From positions 84,972 to 148,971 of the forward strand of contig JAKSZP010000195.1 in NCBI GenBank assembly GCA_022478985.1: a DNA stretch of 64,000 nucleotides, given 5' to 3'. Shown piece by piece: positions 43,450-54,429 of this stretch. Origin of the DNA: Massospora cicadina. Taxonomy: Eukaryota > Entomophthoromycota > Entomophthoromycetes > Entomophthorales > Entomophthoraceae. The notes under the pieces were generated by a model, which saw only the letters and a list, made by a program, of their open reading frames with translations, made no database searches and had not been told where the DNA came from. The stretch's first letter is position 1. The number at the start of each line of letters is the position of its first letter. The position numbers and the translations under genes are program-made.

Positions 43450-44470
43450 GGGACTTCTCACAGTGGCTTAACTGTCACACCCCTTTAAGACGCAGTCCAA
43501 ACACCTACACCATCTTCCCCGGCCATCCGCACCTTGAACCCTAGTCCTAAGGTGCAGCTAAAAAACACCAAAAGGCTCAAGCTCAAAGCTATAGAAGCCA
43601 AAACATCTTCTCCCATGGCTAAAGTGGTAGTTACAAGCCACAAGTCATTTCCAGCCATAAGGAAGAGCTGTTGACAAGGTTATTGTATGAAGAAAGCTGC
43701 TGAACCTGATAGGCCTGACTATAACCCCCCACTTAATGCTCCTATGACCTGCATAGGTAACCCCTTTGATGGTAAATCTGAAAGGGTTATCAAGATGTCG
43801 CATATTATGTTCTAAGAGTTCCAGTTGAGAGTAGGGATACTGGAGAGGTTGAACCTGAAAGGAGTAAATAAGGCCACAATTCCCAAGAAAACCTATCTCA
43901 GTCAAGTTCTGGTGTGCCCTGATGTTATTTATACTGATAGTATGCTGACCAGCTCATTTCTTGCTGATCCAATTATTCAGAAGGTTCATATTTACAATCC
44001 ATAAATATAGTTATCCAGAGACAGCTAAAAACTTGCCTTCACTTTCCATCTTAAGGTGGTTCTAGCTCTCCCTCCTAACTTTAATAAAACTATATCTAAG
44101 TTAGATTTGTCATAAGCAAGGTACGGGTTATGGCCATCTTTGACACTGGCTCCCCAGTCAATGTGATCTCCTAAAAACTTATCAATAAGATTAAGTTAGC
44201 GCCGATTTGAAATACTCCCAAGAGTATGGAACTGTGGGTCCACAAAGTACTCACGCTATCTAGGCATACTCCTCTTTACTAATTCAAAAATTGGGAAGCT
44301 TATCCTTTCAGCACCCAAGGTGGTCTTGGGTAACAATAACTATGTTATGCTCATTGACACTCAGTTTATGCTTGAGTATGACGGAGTCATTAACGTGAAG
44401 AAGAATTATCTCTCCTTGCTCAATTATGAGGTTCCACTGGTTTAAACAATAAAGGACTTAACAAGAAAGA
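43450..44470 (+). pseudogene. Element F gag remnant and protease
   Basis: The first 650 bases show no clear gag motif. MAIFDTGSPVNVIS at 44130-44172 is an intact retropepsin D-T-G (44142-44150), followed by broken frames with LINKIKL, EYGTVG and LIDTQFMLEYDGVINVKKNY (about 44350-44405), the end of the protease domain. Confidence 0.75.
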
Positions 44471-45880
44471 ATACTATTGTTTGGTTGAGTACCCTTTCTC
44501 TGCATTATTGTTGTATTATATAACTTCTGGGCAGAATACAAAGAAATTGCCTAGTCTATTTAAGTTTTAGAGAACATTCCGTCCTATGCTTCTGAAAATT
44601 ATTAATCAATTCTGGTGAACATCGGGTGATTGACATCAAGATCACCTTACAAATAATAAAAACTTCTTATTACACTTAACCAGCATCTTTGGAGAAAATC
44701 TTTTATAACCTTGATTATTGCCTGGCATAAAAACCCAGCTTATCAGCTACCTATCAATATTCTATTGGGAAATTTTACTAACCAGGACATTTTTATAAGC
44801 GTCAAGAGATTGGAAATGGTCTGCTTTCTAAATTGAGGAAATTATAAGGATTCACTTTATCAACTCTATGTAGAATATGGATTTACTTAATGACAATTTT
44901 TTGCTTTGGCTAGCGTTCATATTTTCAGATGAATTAACCCCAGCTGAGTTTGGTAAAGTTCATCCTTTATTTTTTTAGTACTAGATGGTAAAGTTCATCC
45001 TTTGTTAAGAACCCAAAGTGATAATCTAAAACATGCTGACTATGGGCACCTGAAGGATTAAAGCCACATAACTATTGTTGGTGATGCCTATCCTATCCAG
45101 TCAAAATTCTACCATAAATTGAAAGTTAAAGAGAAACTGATGAGGGCAGAGCTCAAAAAGTTACTTGACGTTGGGTTACTGGTACCTTCCCAAAGCCCTT
45201 GGTCTTCTCCTCTCAAGCTTTATTAAGAAGAAAAACGGAGGCCATAGGGTAGTTAAGAACCACCAAAAACAAAACAACCTCAATGAAAAAAGGTATCCTA
45301 TCCCCCCTTCAACGACGCTCTGGTACAACCCTCTGGTTCTAAATTCTTTTATGTTATGGACTTGGCCAGCGGATGGATGATAAATGGACACCACCAAGAT
45401 CAGGAAAAATGCGCTTTTATCTGCAGTGAAGGCTTAATCCAACCCCACCTAACTACCTTGAGGGTTGTACAATGCACCCATAAACTTCCAGCAAGCAACG
45501 GATCACATTTTGCTAGATCTTAAGCTAAGTTGTGTGGTCTTCTAACTTGATGATATAACAGTCTTTTCCAAAAATTTTAATGATCATCTTACTCATCTGA
45601 AGGAAGTTTAAAACGCTTTTGGGCATCTAAACATAAGTTTCTTTCATCAAAATGTTGTTTTCCAAAAATTTTAGATTCCTTGGACATGCCATTTCCCAGG
45701 AAGGGATTCTACCCTTACAAGATAAGCTTAAAGTTATATCAAAAACACCTTTTACACAAAACCTACAAAACATAAACTGTTTCTGGTTATGATGGGGTAT
45801 TATCATCAATTCATCCTCACATTCGCCTAGCATTGTGAGCTCTCATAAGTCTATTGGCTAAAAATATTCCTTACTACTGA
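44471..45880 (+). pseudogene. Element F reverse transcriptase
   Basis: Linker then RT: LMRAELKKLLDVGLLVPSQS and PWSSPL near 45140-45215, FYVMDLASGWMINGHHQDQE near 45347-45405 (first Asp present), GLIQPHLTTL near 45430. The YxDD box reads stop-L-D-D at 45543-45554: the Tyr codon is TAA but both Asp remain. It contains the 18-nt LINE tail with a 17-bp duplication at 44952-45003. Confidence 0.8.
44969..44986 (-). mobile_element. 18-nt LINE/SINE 3' tail insertion
   Basis: The minus strand reads ATCTAGTACTAAAAAAAT, the terminal sequence of LINE-B and SINE-1 plus oligo-A. It is flanked by exact 17-bp copies GGTAAAGTTCATCCTTT at 44952-44968 and 44987-45003. It is the smallest target-primed insertion in the window. 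The boundary may shift by a base or two because T/A residues are shared. Confidence 0.85.
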
Positions 45881-46312
45881 AGTACTGAACAGAAGGCAGC
45901 GTTTGAGACGCTAAAGAAATTGGTACAACAACGGCTTATCATATGCAACCCTGACCTGATAAACCATAAAATTTTGTTCACTGATGCCTCTGATTACTCT
46001 GTGGGAGCCATCCTGGCTCAATTATATGAAAATAGTATATAACATCAAGTATTATAATTAAGAAATATGCTTTAAAAAGCTGAATCCAACTACAGCGTCA
46101 CAGATTAAGAGTACATTGTTGTCTCTTGATATATGACTTAATGCATTTTTTATAAGGAACTTCATTTACTGTGTTTACCAACCATGCCTCCTTAACGTGC
46201 TTATAAAAATTTAGTGTCCCACAAGACAGTTGGCTCTTTGGGCCTTGAAGCTACAACATTATGATAAGAAAATTGAACACTGGGCTGGAACTCACCATAT
46301 GAATATTTATGG
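45881..46312 (+). pseudogene. Element F RNase H, first part
   Basis: STEQKAAFETLKKLVQQRLI and FTDASDYSVGAILAQLYENS (45885-46040) form the tether and the first RNase H block. Then CLQP-LLNVL-like remnants, LALKLQHYDKKIEHWAGTHH and MNIY at 46235-46312, where element E interrupts. Confidence 0.83.
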
Positions 46313-46918
46313 TGTTGAATCTCAGCAATTTGGTATGTAACCACTGAAGGGTTTTTTGCACAGGGTTTCCCCTATCAAACAATTAGAATTGTTGATATGA
46401 CAATCGCCAGTTTCTTGATACACTTGGAACCACTTAATTTTATAAACATGGGAGCAATGTTCCCAACCACTTCTTTAGTTAAAATATTTTTAGCGGATCC
46501 TTTCTCAGCCTGCTCTCTTCCATTTTCTCTCTTTGCAACCTGCGTAAAACTACTCCTCCAGTCCCCTTGTCTCACTGATATCCCAGCGGCCTCTGTCAGC
46601 ACTGACTCTTCCGCTTAGTATATTCATGTCGACATTTTTTTATTAGTTTCAGCTTATTATTCTTTAATCATTTATCACCTTGATTCAAGGTAATCTAAAA
46701 CCCTTTTGTCAAATTTCGACATTACCTTATTGCCCTATTTTGAAGGCAACCTGATAAGACCAAAATAACCCATTATCGCCTTATTTTAAAGCGACTAATC
46801 ACTTATAGCTCTGAATCATCCTTGGCAGATTATGTCCATTGATCTTTTGGCGGAATTCCTCCAATGATCCGCATGATTGTAGTAGTGGCTTGTCATCCAG
46901 TCATATAAATTCTCAAAA
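46313..46918 (-). repeat. Element E 3' LTR (left copy)
   Basis: About 605 bp, collinear with the right LTR: CCACTTAATTTTATAA, ACATGGGAGCAATGTTCCCA, GATCCGCATGATTGTAGTAG. Confidence 0.93.
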
Positions 46919-46935
46919 TACCCCCTTTGACTGGA
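46919..46935 (-). promoter_or_regulatory. Element E polypurine tract
   Basis: Minus strand GTCAAAGGGGGTATT next to the 3' LTR. Confidence 0.75.
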
Positions 46936-48180
46936 CGATAAGCTGTATACCTCTTTTTCCTGCAATCACTATGCAAACTGTTCCGCGCCAACATCAGCGA
47001 GCTCATGAGTTCACTTTCTTCTACCACTTGTGGTTAGGTGCAGAGTTACCTGACCCAGGCCATATCCCTCTTCCCCAGTTCTCATTCCCCCCGACTGATG
47101 AGGATGAGGCTGACGTGGACCTCATAACCTTGCTAACCCAGGAAGAGATTCTTCCCAAATTTGTCAGTCACTTGGCCTCCTGGCGCACCCCCTTCAGGGA
47201 CATTGTGGGTCAGCTATGGTAGGGGGAGCTAAGCTGAGGGCCTTCACATAATGAAGCAGCCCAACTCCTGACAAGCGGCTTTAGTCGCCTAGTACTTCCA
47301 ACCCCTGTTGAACCCCGCCCCGTGCCTCTGTTCTTATTGCGGATGCTGTGCTTTGTGCAGTGGGTGATAGCCTGCTGGTCAGGGTCCTTCCCCCGCACTC
47401 CTATTTCACTTCCGATCCTTAGGGGTAAACTTCTGCAACAACCAATTAGCTCGCCTTTATTCTGGGGTCACCGCGGCGTTCACCCTCAGCGCTGATGATC
47501 CATCACAGTACCTTCCCATCATGGCGCTCATATGTAACTTAATTTTGCATCCCGCCACTGCTTTAGGTTCAGGAATAGAGCAGCACTGGACAGCTCTCAA
47601 ATGGGCCTGACGCGCGGCATTCACCACAACTGCTCCTTTTCTGATAGCATATCTGAGCATGGAGGACTTTCTTGTAGATTGCCTGGCCCTGGGTGCAGCC
47701 TTTTCTCCTCAAGCTGGCACTCACCTGCTCACTCGCCACCCCTTATGACTTTGGCTCCCTCTGTTGGAATACTCCTTAATTTCCTGGGAGCATCAATGCA
47801 TGTGGTTACAAGCTCTGCTCCTCGTGGGACAGGAATGGTTCTGACTTGATCAACCAGCCAAACTCTCCCCACCTCTCCTGTTACCCTGGAATCCCAATCC
47901 GTCCTCCTCTCCTAGTTCTGTCGCACTGTCCTATCCATTTCAACCTAGCGTAGTGGCCCAGGGGCGGACACCAGCCCCTTTGCTATCACCTCAGCAGCCT
48001 ATGCCTCCACCCCCAACCCCAGTTGAGTCCATAGAAACTACAGCACGCCCAAAGAAGTGGAAGAAAAAACACAGGTCCTGTTGATCAAACCAAAAAGAAC
48101 ATCGCAAGAAGCTGAAAAAAGACAGGAAGACAAATATAGCGAAGTGAAAGACCTCTAAGACCAACCCACATTAAAATAAA
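46936..48180 (+). pseudogene. Antisense decayed ORF in element E integrase-LTR spacer
   Basis: Runs opposite to gag-pol. Open frame from ATG 46971 to 47222: MQTVPRQHQRAHEFTFFYHL, a Pro-rich piece, then TDEDEADVDLITLLTQEEIL and FVSHLASWRTPFRDIVGQLW. The same frame continues past stops to about 47490. From about 47470 another frame reads AAFTLSADDPSQYLPIMALI and on to LKWA, a stop, then APFLIAYLSMEDFLVDCLAL (47655-47715). The end is Pro-rich (QQPMPPPPTPVESIE) and Lys-rich (ARPKKWKKKHRSC, stop near 48082), like a nuclear-localisation signal. No known family was recognised. GC content is clearly above that of the rest of E. It could be an accessory gene or a captured host fragment. Confidence 0.6.
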
Positions 48181-48263
48181 AATCCCACTAGAACTCACAT
48201 ATATATATAATTTATGATATGTTATTATTGTTTTCTATATGTTTTTTTGTTTTTTCATTCATT

Positions 48264-49410
48264 TTAAAAACTATTACTGCTTATATGGTTGAAGGAACTT
48301 TGCATGCACCCAATTAATAATATGGCTGCTCGCAGGATCCTTGATAGTATAAGCATCAGCTCCCATTTTTCTATTATCTCAAACAGCCCAATCCAAATAT
48401 TAGCAAGTTTGTTCTTCTGGCCAAACCCATGCTGATCATGGAATAACACCATATCCCCATCTTTGAACTGCATTAGGACACTCCGCCATACTTGGTCCGT
48501 AGCCTGGGTTTTGATTTTCTTGGCAAGGCTGAACAAGTACGCTTCAGTTTATAACTTAATCAGCGTGTTTGTAAGGGTGGTTAAATATTGCTGCAGATCC
48601 ACTCCGCCGGTGTCCTCTATACAGGCATATAGCAGCGCAGGCAGAGCAGGGTGACGCCCATAAATCAATTGAAAGGGGCTTTTTCCTGTGGCTGAATAGT
48701 AGCTAATATTGTAGGAGAATACCGCGGTAGAAAGAAGGGTACTCCAATTGGTGGGTCTATCTATAACCAGTTTCTGGAGTATATTCACCAGAGTCCTATT
48801 AACTTGCTCAGCCATTCCGTTGGACTCAGGATGATACAGGGTTGTTAGGTCCCCGCGGATGGCCATTAATTCGTTGAGCTTGGTTAAAATGTGGGAAGTG
48901 AAGTTGGTTCCATTGTCAGTAAGGATAAACTGTGGGCAGCCATGATGCTGTATGATACATTCCATTACAAACTTAGCCACAGTAACTGCCCCCATATCCC
49001 GGATGACTCGCGCCTACACCCACCTCGTCAAGTGATCAATTGCCACCAGAAAATACTTAGACCAATTTGCTCCAGTGGGCAGAGGGCCCACAACATCAAT
49101 AAAGATGGTATGACAAGCAGAGAGAGGCTTTACCAACTGGTATGAAGTCTTTTGGTGGAACGGCTTCTCCACCTGACACTGGTGGCAACAAGACAGTGTC
49201 TCAAGCACGTCATATTGCATGCTTTCCCAATACTTCGGCCTTAACAATTCAAGAGTTTTTTGGACTCCGCTGTGGCCCACTGCTCGATGTGCACTCATGA
49301 TAATATTTGAGCGGCTAGAATGCCTTGGTATATTCACAGTAACGTCCCCTATACGCTTATACAATTCCCCATTTCTTAGGAGCATATTGGTCCTGAGTTC
49401 ATCCAGTAAC
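48264..49410 (-). pseudogene. Element E integrase, nearly intact
   Basis: Zinc domain SAHRAVGHSGVQKTLELL and CCHQCQVEKPFHQK, H-H-C-C complete (49180-49300). The core has IFIDVVGPLPTGANWSKYFL and AIDHLTRWV, then one in-frame TAG near 49014, then PQFILTDNGTNFTSHILTKL (second Asp) and TLYHPESNGMAEQVNRTLVN (Glu) in the 148-codon frame 48549-48995. All three DDE residues are visible. The C-terminal part 48264-48536 (MVLFHDQHGFGQKNKLANIW) is in another frame. It is the best-preserved integrase of the window. No chromodomain was recognised. Confidence 0.92.
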
Positions 49411-49980
49411 TTAATTACTTAAGGCAGTTCATCTTCATATTTTCCTCTGAGCATTTTGTCAAACATTATATTGCTTAAATCTGCCATAACAGCAATTGTC
49501 GATAATCTTGATAAACAATCAGTGTTTTGGTGTTTGGCTCCCAGTTGATGTAAAATCTCAGAGTCATAAGCTTGCAGCTTAAGAGCCCATTGGGCTAGCT
49601 GCCCTTCAGGCTCTTTCAAATTCTGCAACCAATGTAACAATGCATGATCCATCATGACTTTAAACTTTACTCCATGCAAGTAGACTCAAAACTGTTTATA
49701 TGCATAGAACACCGCTAAGTATTTCCACTCAGTTACGGTAAAATTTTGTTCATGGCAATTCAGGGTGTGGCTACAGTACGCCACAGGGTGCTCCTCTCCA
49801 TCATCCTTCTGAGACAGGACTGCCCAACAGCAGAAAGGGACGCATCTGTTTGCACTATAATTTCCTTATCAAAAATAGGATAGTGCAACACTGACACACT
49901 GACTAACGCTGTTCAAAGTGTATTGAAGGCACATTGATATCACTCCATCCATTTGAATATTACATCTTTCTTCAGTAGCT
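49411..49980 (-). pseudogene. Element E RNase H
   Basis: Frame 49419-49679: GVKFKVMMDHALLHWLQNLK, EGQLAQWALKLQAYDSEILH, GAKHQNTDCLSRLST. The usual VTDHASL is changed to MMDHALL. Upstream, the first block near 49820-49860 reads VQTDASLSAVGQS-like in a shifted frame. Confidence 0.85.
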
Positions 49981-50860
49981 CAAACAGCGGACCTCTGATG
50001 CAACTAAAATTGGGTATGAATTGTCAGAAGTAACCCACCATTCTCAGAAACACCTGGATGTCCCATTTATTAGCGGGCTTAATCATCCTCTGGATGGCTT
50101 CTACCTTGGCTGGTTGAGGTCTTACCCCAGTTACATCCACCACAAACCCAAGATACTCAAGATGATCCATAAAGAAGTGGCATTTTTGAGGCTTGATTTT
50201 GATATTGGCCTCAGCCAGTCCGCGAAATACCTCTTCCAAGTGAGTGAGATGCTCAGTAAATGTGTGAGAGAAGATGTTAATATCATCGAGATACACAAGA
50301 ACACATGACAGCTTCAGATCACTCAATATAGTATCCATTGCTCGTTGAAACGTAGCTGGGACGTTACATAGTCCCTGCGGCATGCATGTTGGTTGGAAAA
50401 GCCCTTTCAAGGTGATTACCATGCATTTTTCTTGCTCCTCCCTGGGCAACTCAATTTGCCAATAACCAGATATCAAATCCATCACTAAGAAGTAGCGGGC
50501 TCCCCTAGCCGATCTAGCACATCATCAATCCGTGGCAGAGGGTTTGAATCTTTTTTGGTGATGCTATTGAGCTTCTGATAGTCGATTACTACCTGTTTAG
50601 TGCCATCCTTTTTTTACAATTAGGACAGGTGAAGCCCACGGGCTCTTAGACGGTTCAAGCATTCCCTGCTCCAACAGCTTTTTCAATTTCCTTGATGACA
50701 ACTTCTTCAGCTGCCCATGATTGACGGATTAGTTGAGACCTGATGGGAGGATGGTCCCCAGTATCAAGTTGATGAACAACCCCCCTGAGTGCACCCCAGA
50801 TCATGATCTTCAACCGCAAAGATCTCTTTATACTTTTGAAATAGCGCTTCATCCCGCTCC
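49981..50860 (-). pseudogene. Element E reverse transcriptase
   Basis: Frame 50024-50485 (153 codons): MMDLISGYWQIELPREEQEK (first Asp), GLFQPTCMPQGLCNVPATFQ, VLVYLDDINIFSHTF with YLDD intact near 50291-50302, and KCHFFMDHLEYLGFVVDVTG. The N-terminal blocks 50500-50850 (SPWASPVLIVKK-like near 50600, AAEEVVIKEIEKAVGAGNA) are frameshifted. It is close in sequence to the RT of A and H. Confidence 0.88.
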
Positions 50861-50984
50861 TTATGATCTTCTGATAACTCTAATAAATTTTCCCACGGTA
50901 CAGCCACCATTGCGCTGAGAGATGGTTTGATGGGCAGACCAACTTCATCCAGAGAACTAAACTCATGAACCTGTTTGATCTCTT

Positions 50985-51800
50985 AAACCTAGTTCAGATG
51001 TAAATAGGCTATAATCTGATGCTGGCGGGTTCGATTGGGACTGTTCTGAAGATTTGCTATCAAAACTTTGATTTCCCCATGGCCTGGTAGTATGATTTCG
51101 GGAGCCACATGGGGCTCAAGCCATGATTGATGATATGGCCCAATGATCTCCCCATAGAGCCCAGATGGCACTTCCACCTCTAACTCAGTGTAAAGTATTA
51201 CTTGATGTCCAGAGGGAATGGATATAGCTCCAGCTGCTCTAAGCGGTAACCCTTGGTATTTGTATATCTGATGAGGAAGGGCCCGCGTTCTCTTTTTGAA
51301 TGATGATAGAGCACTGTGATCACCCCATCGCTTTAGGCAAGGTTGACTTGTCCCATGTGCGTTGGACTCTTAGAAGCTTTATGAGAGGAGAAATATATAG
51401 GGATTTGCTGTCGCGCAATGGCTAGGGTCTCTTCCATCATGTCAACTATAGCCCCATAGTGTCAGATAAATGCAGTTCCAATCAATAAATAATAGTTACT
51501 GCTTGGTAATACCACCGCTGGAGCCACCACAACAATAGATCTGAACTGCAAGGGAAGTGCGCTATATGCTCCCTCAGAAGTAATGGTTTCAGCTCCAGTG
51601 GTCCCATACACCACTTGGTGGTCTATGTCAGGTTTTAAGGACAACTTCGCCACCAATCTAGTGGAGATAATGTTAACAGGTGCACCTGTATCAATGATAG
51701 CTCGTACCCAAGTTTTAGCTACCACAATGTCACAGTAAGTTCATTCTGAGTAAGATGCATCCTGGCTGTTCACTTTGTGTACAATTGAGGATTCATGTTT
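50985..51800 (-). pseudogene. Element E protease and linker
   Basis: Frame 51462-51725: KTWVRAIIDTGAPVNIISTR, an intact D-T-G (near 51683-51692), then GAETITSEGAYSALPLQFRS and SSNYYLLIGTAFI. A stop precedes the C-terminal part (51250-51460). The linker frame 50989-51177 reads EVPSGLYGEIIGPYHQSWLE. The protease active site looks functional; the polyprotein frame is not. Confidence 0.88.
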
Positions 51801-51962
51801 TCCCAGGAAACTCATAGTACCCGCCTCAATTTTAGGGTATCTGTTTACGATAGTGTCCACTGGGAGGACGACGTCTATTCTCCTCAAGGACAGGGCGTCT
51901 GTGACCGGTTCTAGTTGATATACCAGATTTTAGTTGAACATTTGACAAGCATAAAGCTTTGG

Positions 51963-53190
51963 TTAATCCGGAGAGATTTTGTCCGCCATTTCTTTAATGT
52001 GCGCTTGGGTCAACACAATTACTTTCCCAACCAGCGGGTGGTAGAGGAATGTATCATTATACTGAGACGCTTCAGCTATATTTAACACAGTAGACTCAGG
52101 TGGGACATGTAAGTTTAAGGTATTGGAAGTAGAGAGTCCCTTCTCTACTCCGCTCAGGCTTTTACCTGATAGACTTGCTCTCGTGGCAAGGGAGGGATCC
52201 GTTGGTTGGGACACCATCATCCCTTGTGTCCAGTATAACCACAATTAAAACAACTTTTTCTATAAGACCTACGGCCATGTTTAGGATAAGTTTGTATATA
52301 AGGTAGATGATTTTGAAAAGGATAGACGTAACCAGACCCCCAACAGTATAATGACAGCCCCCTGTCAGCGTAGTTAGGTCCAGTTGGTATCTGGTTTGAT
52401 GTTGATCAGAAATCAAATAACACTCATTGAATGGGGGAGAGTATCCTGATAGGATTCTTTCTGGCCAGTCATCTCTTCTCACATGATTAGGGTGAACAAC
52501 TGTAACAGTGCAGACCTGCTTGTTATTGGGTGGAGTAAAATTTACAGATAATCGATGCACAAACTGAATAAGTTTAAGGAGAGGTACGTCCGGCTCTAAC
52601 AACGGAGCTATAACATTGTAAAGCTCAGGGTATGGCTTCACCGCTGAGGCCATAGCTATACACACATCAACTTCAGATAAAATGCCTGTTCCAATCAGCA
52701 CATGCGCTTCCATAGTAAATTAGTCAGCAAATGCGGTGAGGGTCTCATTTCACTGAAACCCAATGGTCAAGAACTCGGCTTTCCGCTGCAAAAATTTTGC
52801 AGTTCCACCAAACAATCGCAGCACTGTCTCCTTAACTTCATAATATGAAATGGAACTAGCGGAGAGGTAACAAATAACTTGATCAGCACTTTCAATGTCC
52901 AAAGATGAGAGTAACAGCTTTGCCCTTTGTCAATAAGAAGTTCTCTCAGTTAAAAACTCAAATTGGCAAAAGAACCCATGAATATTTCCTTCGTGATCAA
53001 ATGGCGGCAACTTATCACTGTAAACCTTCTGAAGCAACTCATCCTGTTTTCAGACAGTAACTAATACAAGTCTCAACTCCTCGTAGGGCCCAGGCCCATT
53101 ATTTCGTGCAGATTTCATTTTGAAACAACCTTGGTGTGACATAGCCGGCAGTTGAATTATCATAATATTGTTATTGGTCAATGGGCCCCC
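51963..53190 (-). pseudogene. Element E gag with CCHC knuckle
   Basis: The core is split into frames (52162-52713: VCIAMASAVKPYPELYNVIA and later). At 52205-52250 another frame reads SCFNCGYTGHKG-stop-WCPN, a CCHC knuckle (C-x2-C-x4-H-x4-C) with one stop inside. The C-terminal frame 51963-52244 leads to the protease. The N-terminus near 53050-53190 includes MIIQLPAMSHQGCFKMKSAR. Confidence 0.78.
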
Positions 53191-53205
53191 TGTAGTGAGC
53201 ACCAC
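53187..53205 (-). promoter_or_regulatory. Element E primer-binding site
   Basis: Minus strand GTGGTGCTCACTACAGGGG directly after the 5' LTR, identical over TGGTGCTCACTACAGGGG to the B site, although the LTRs differ. Confidence 0.7.
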
Positions 53206-53816
53206 TGTTGAATCTTGGCGATTCAGTATGTAACCACTAAAGGGTTTTTTAGACAGGGTTTCCCCCATTGAACAATTAGAATACTCAATATGACAATCGC
53301 CAGTTCCTTTATACACTTGGAACCACTTAATTTTATAATAAACATGGGAGCAATGTTCCCAACCACTTCTTTACTAAAATACATTTTCAGAAGATCTTTC
53401 CTTGATCCGCTCTCTTCCCTTTTCTCTCCTCTCAACCTGCGTAAAACTAATCCTCCAGTCCCCTTGTTTCACTGATATCTCAGCGGCCTCTGTCAGTACT
53501 GACTCTTCCACTTAATTTATTCATGTCACCATATTTTCATTGGTTTCAGCCTATTATTCTTTAATCATTTATAGCCTTGATTTGAGGTGATCTAAAACCC
53601 TTTTGTCAAATGTTGACATCGCCTTATTGCCCTATTTTGAAGGCAACCTGATAAGACCCATTATAACCCATTATCACCTTATCCTAAAGTGACCAATCAC
53701 TTATAGCTCTGAATCATCCTCAGCAGATTCTGTTCATTGATCCTTTGGCGGAATTCCTACAATGATCCGCATGATTGTAGTAGTGGCTTGTCATCCAGTC
53801 ATTTAAATTCTCAACA
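53206..53816 (-). repeat. Element E 5' LTR (right copy)
   Basis: About 611 bp, TGTTGAATCTTGGCG to TTTAAATTCTCAACA. Partner of 46313-46918. Confidence 0.93.
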
Positions 53817-54306
53817 GATGGGTAACTTGGCTGCCTGTCCTTAACTTAGTTAATAGTGAATTAGAGAGATTATATGACCTCCTTATAACCCCTGATGCCT
53901 GGGACAATGAGGATGAACCCATTTAGAAAAAGTTAGCGCAGCACTCCTACACACCAAGGTGGAGAGTTGAAAGTTATAAAAAAAGTTAGGAAAAATTGAC
54001 TGCCCTATCCTTGACCTTCCTAGCAAGTACCTATGATCATGATGACCCACTTTACCCTAAGAAAAGCTGAGTCTTAAAAGCCTAGAATTGAGTAAAGCAT
54101 AATACTACTGGTAGGGATTCTGGAATCCATTATCAAAGGCCTAAATGCCTGACTAACCTGTAAAAAACAATTTTAGCCTCAGAATCAAACACCAATACCA
54201 ACTTGCTACGCTCAGCTCCATTTCACATAGTGAGACTGATGTGATTGATCCCTACTTTAAACTACCAGTTGGAATCACTACATACAAGTAAGAATTAATC
54301 AGTTTT
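53817..54306 (+). pseudogene. Element F RNase H end to integrase start
   Basis: After E the frame reads WLPVLNLVNSELERLYDLLI, then TPDAWDNEDEPI and a stop. The next 350 bases should hold the zinc-binding part of integrase but no H-H-C-C is legible. It ends at the AGAATTAATCAGTTTT target of LINE-A2. Confidence 0.65.
54291..54306 (+). repeat. Left target-site duplication of LINE-A2
   Basis: AGAATTAATCAGTTTT, identical to 59579-59594. Confidence 0.92.
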
Positions 54307-54429
54307 TAATTTTAATTTATTGTGGGGAAGGCCGACCATGGGACGAACACTTCCGAATATGACTCAGGAAAGACAAACTTAGTACCAGGGGAGGCACCCC
54401 AGAGAAGCGATGCTATCTCTTGTTGCCAG

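Larger units (their letters stand above)
46313..53816 (-). mobile_element. Ty3/Gypsy element E, full-length, with antisense spacer ORF
   Basis: Minus-strand element of 7.5 kb. Left LTR (3') 46313-46918, right LTR (5') 53206-53816, ends TGTTGA...TCAACA. Flanking 5-mers TATGG and GATGG match at four of five positions. It inserted in the RNase H of F, between MNIY and LPVLNLV. Order from right to left: PBS, gag with knuckle, protease, RT, RNase H, integrase, a 1.35-kb GC-rich spacer, PPT. Pol keeps most catalytic residues. Confidence 0.92.

Noticed and set aside
47210..47660. Minus-strand ORFs at 47210-47398 and 47457-47660 as genes of element E
   Set aside because: They overlap the plus-strand antisense frame, are short and show no gag-pol motif. 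The plus-strand reading is more protein-like.
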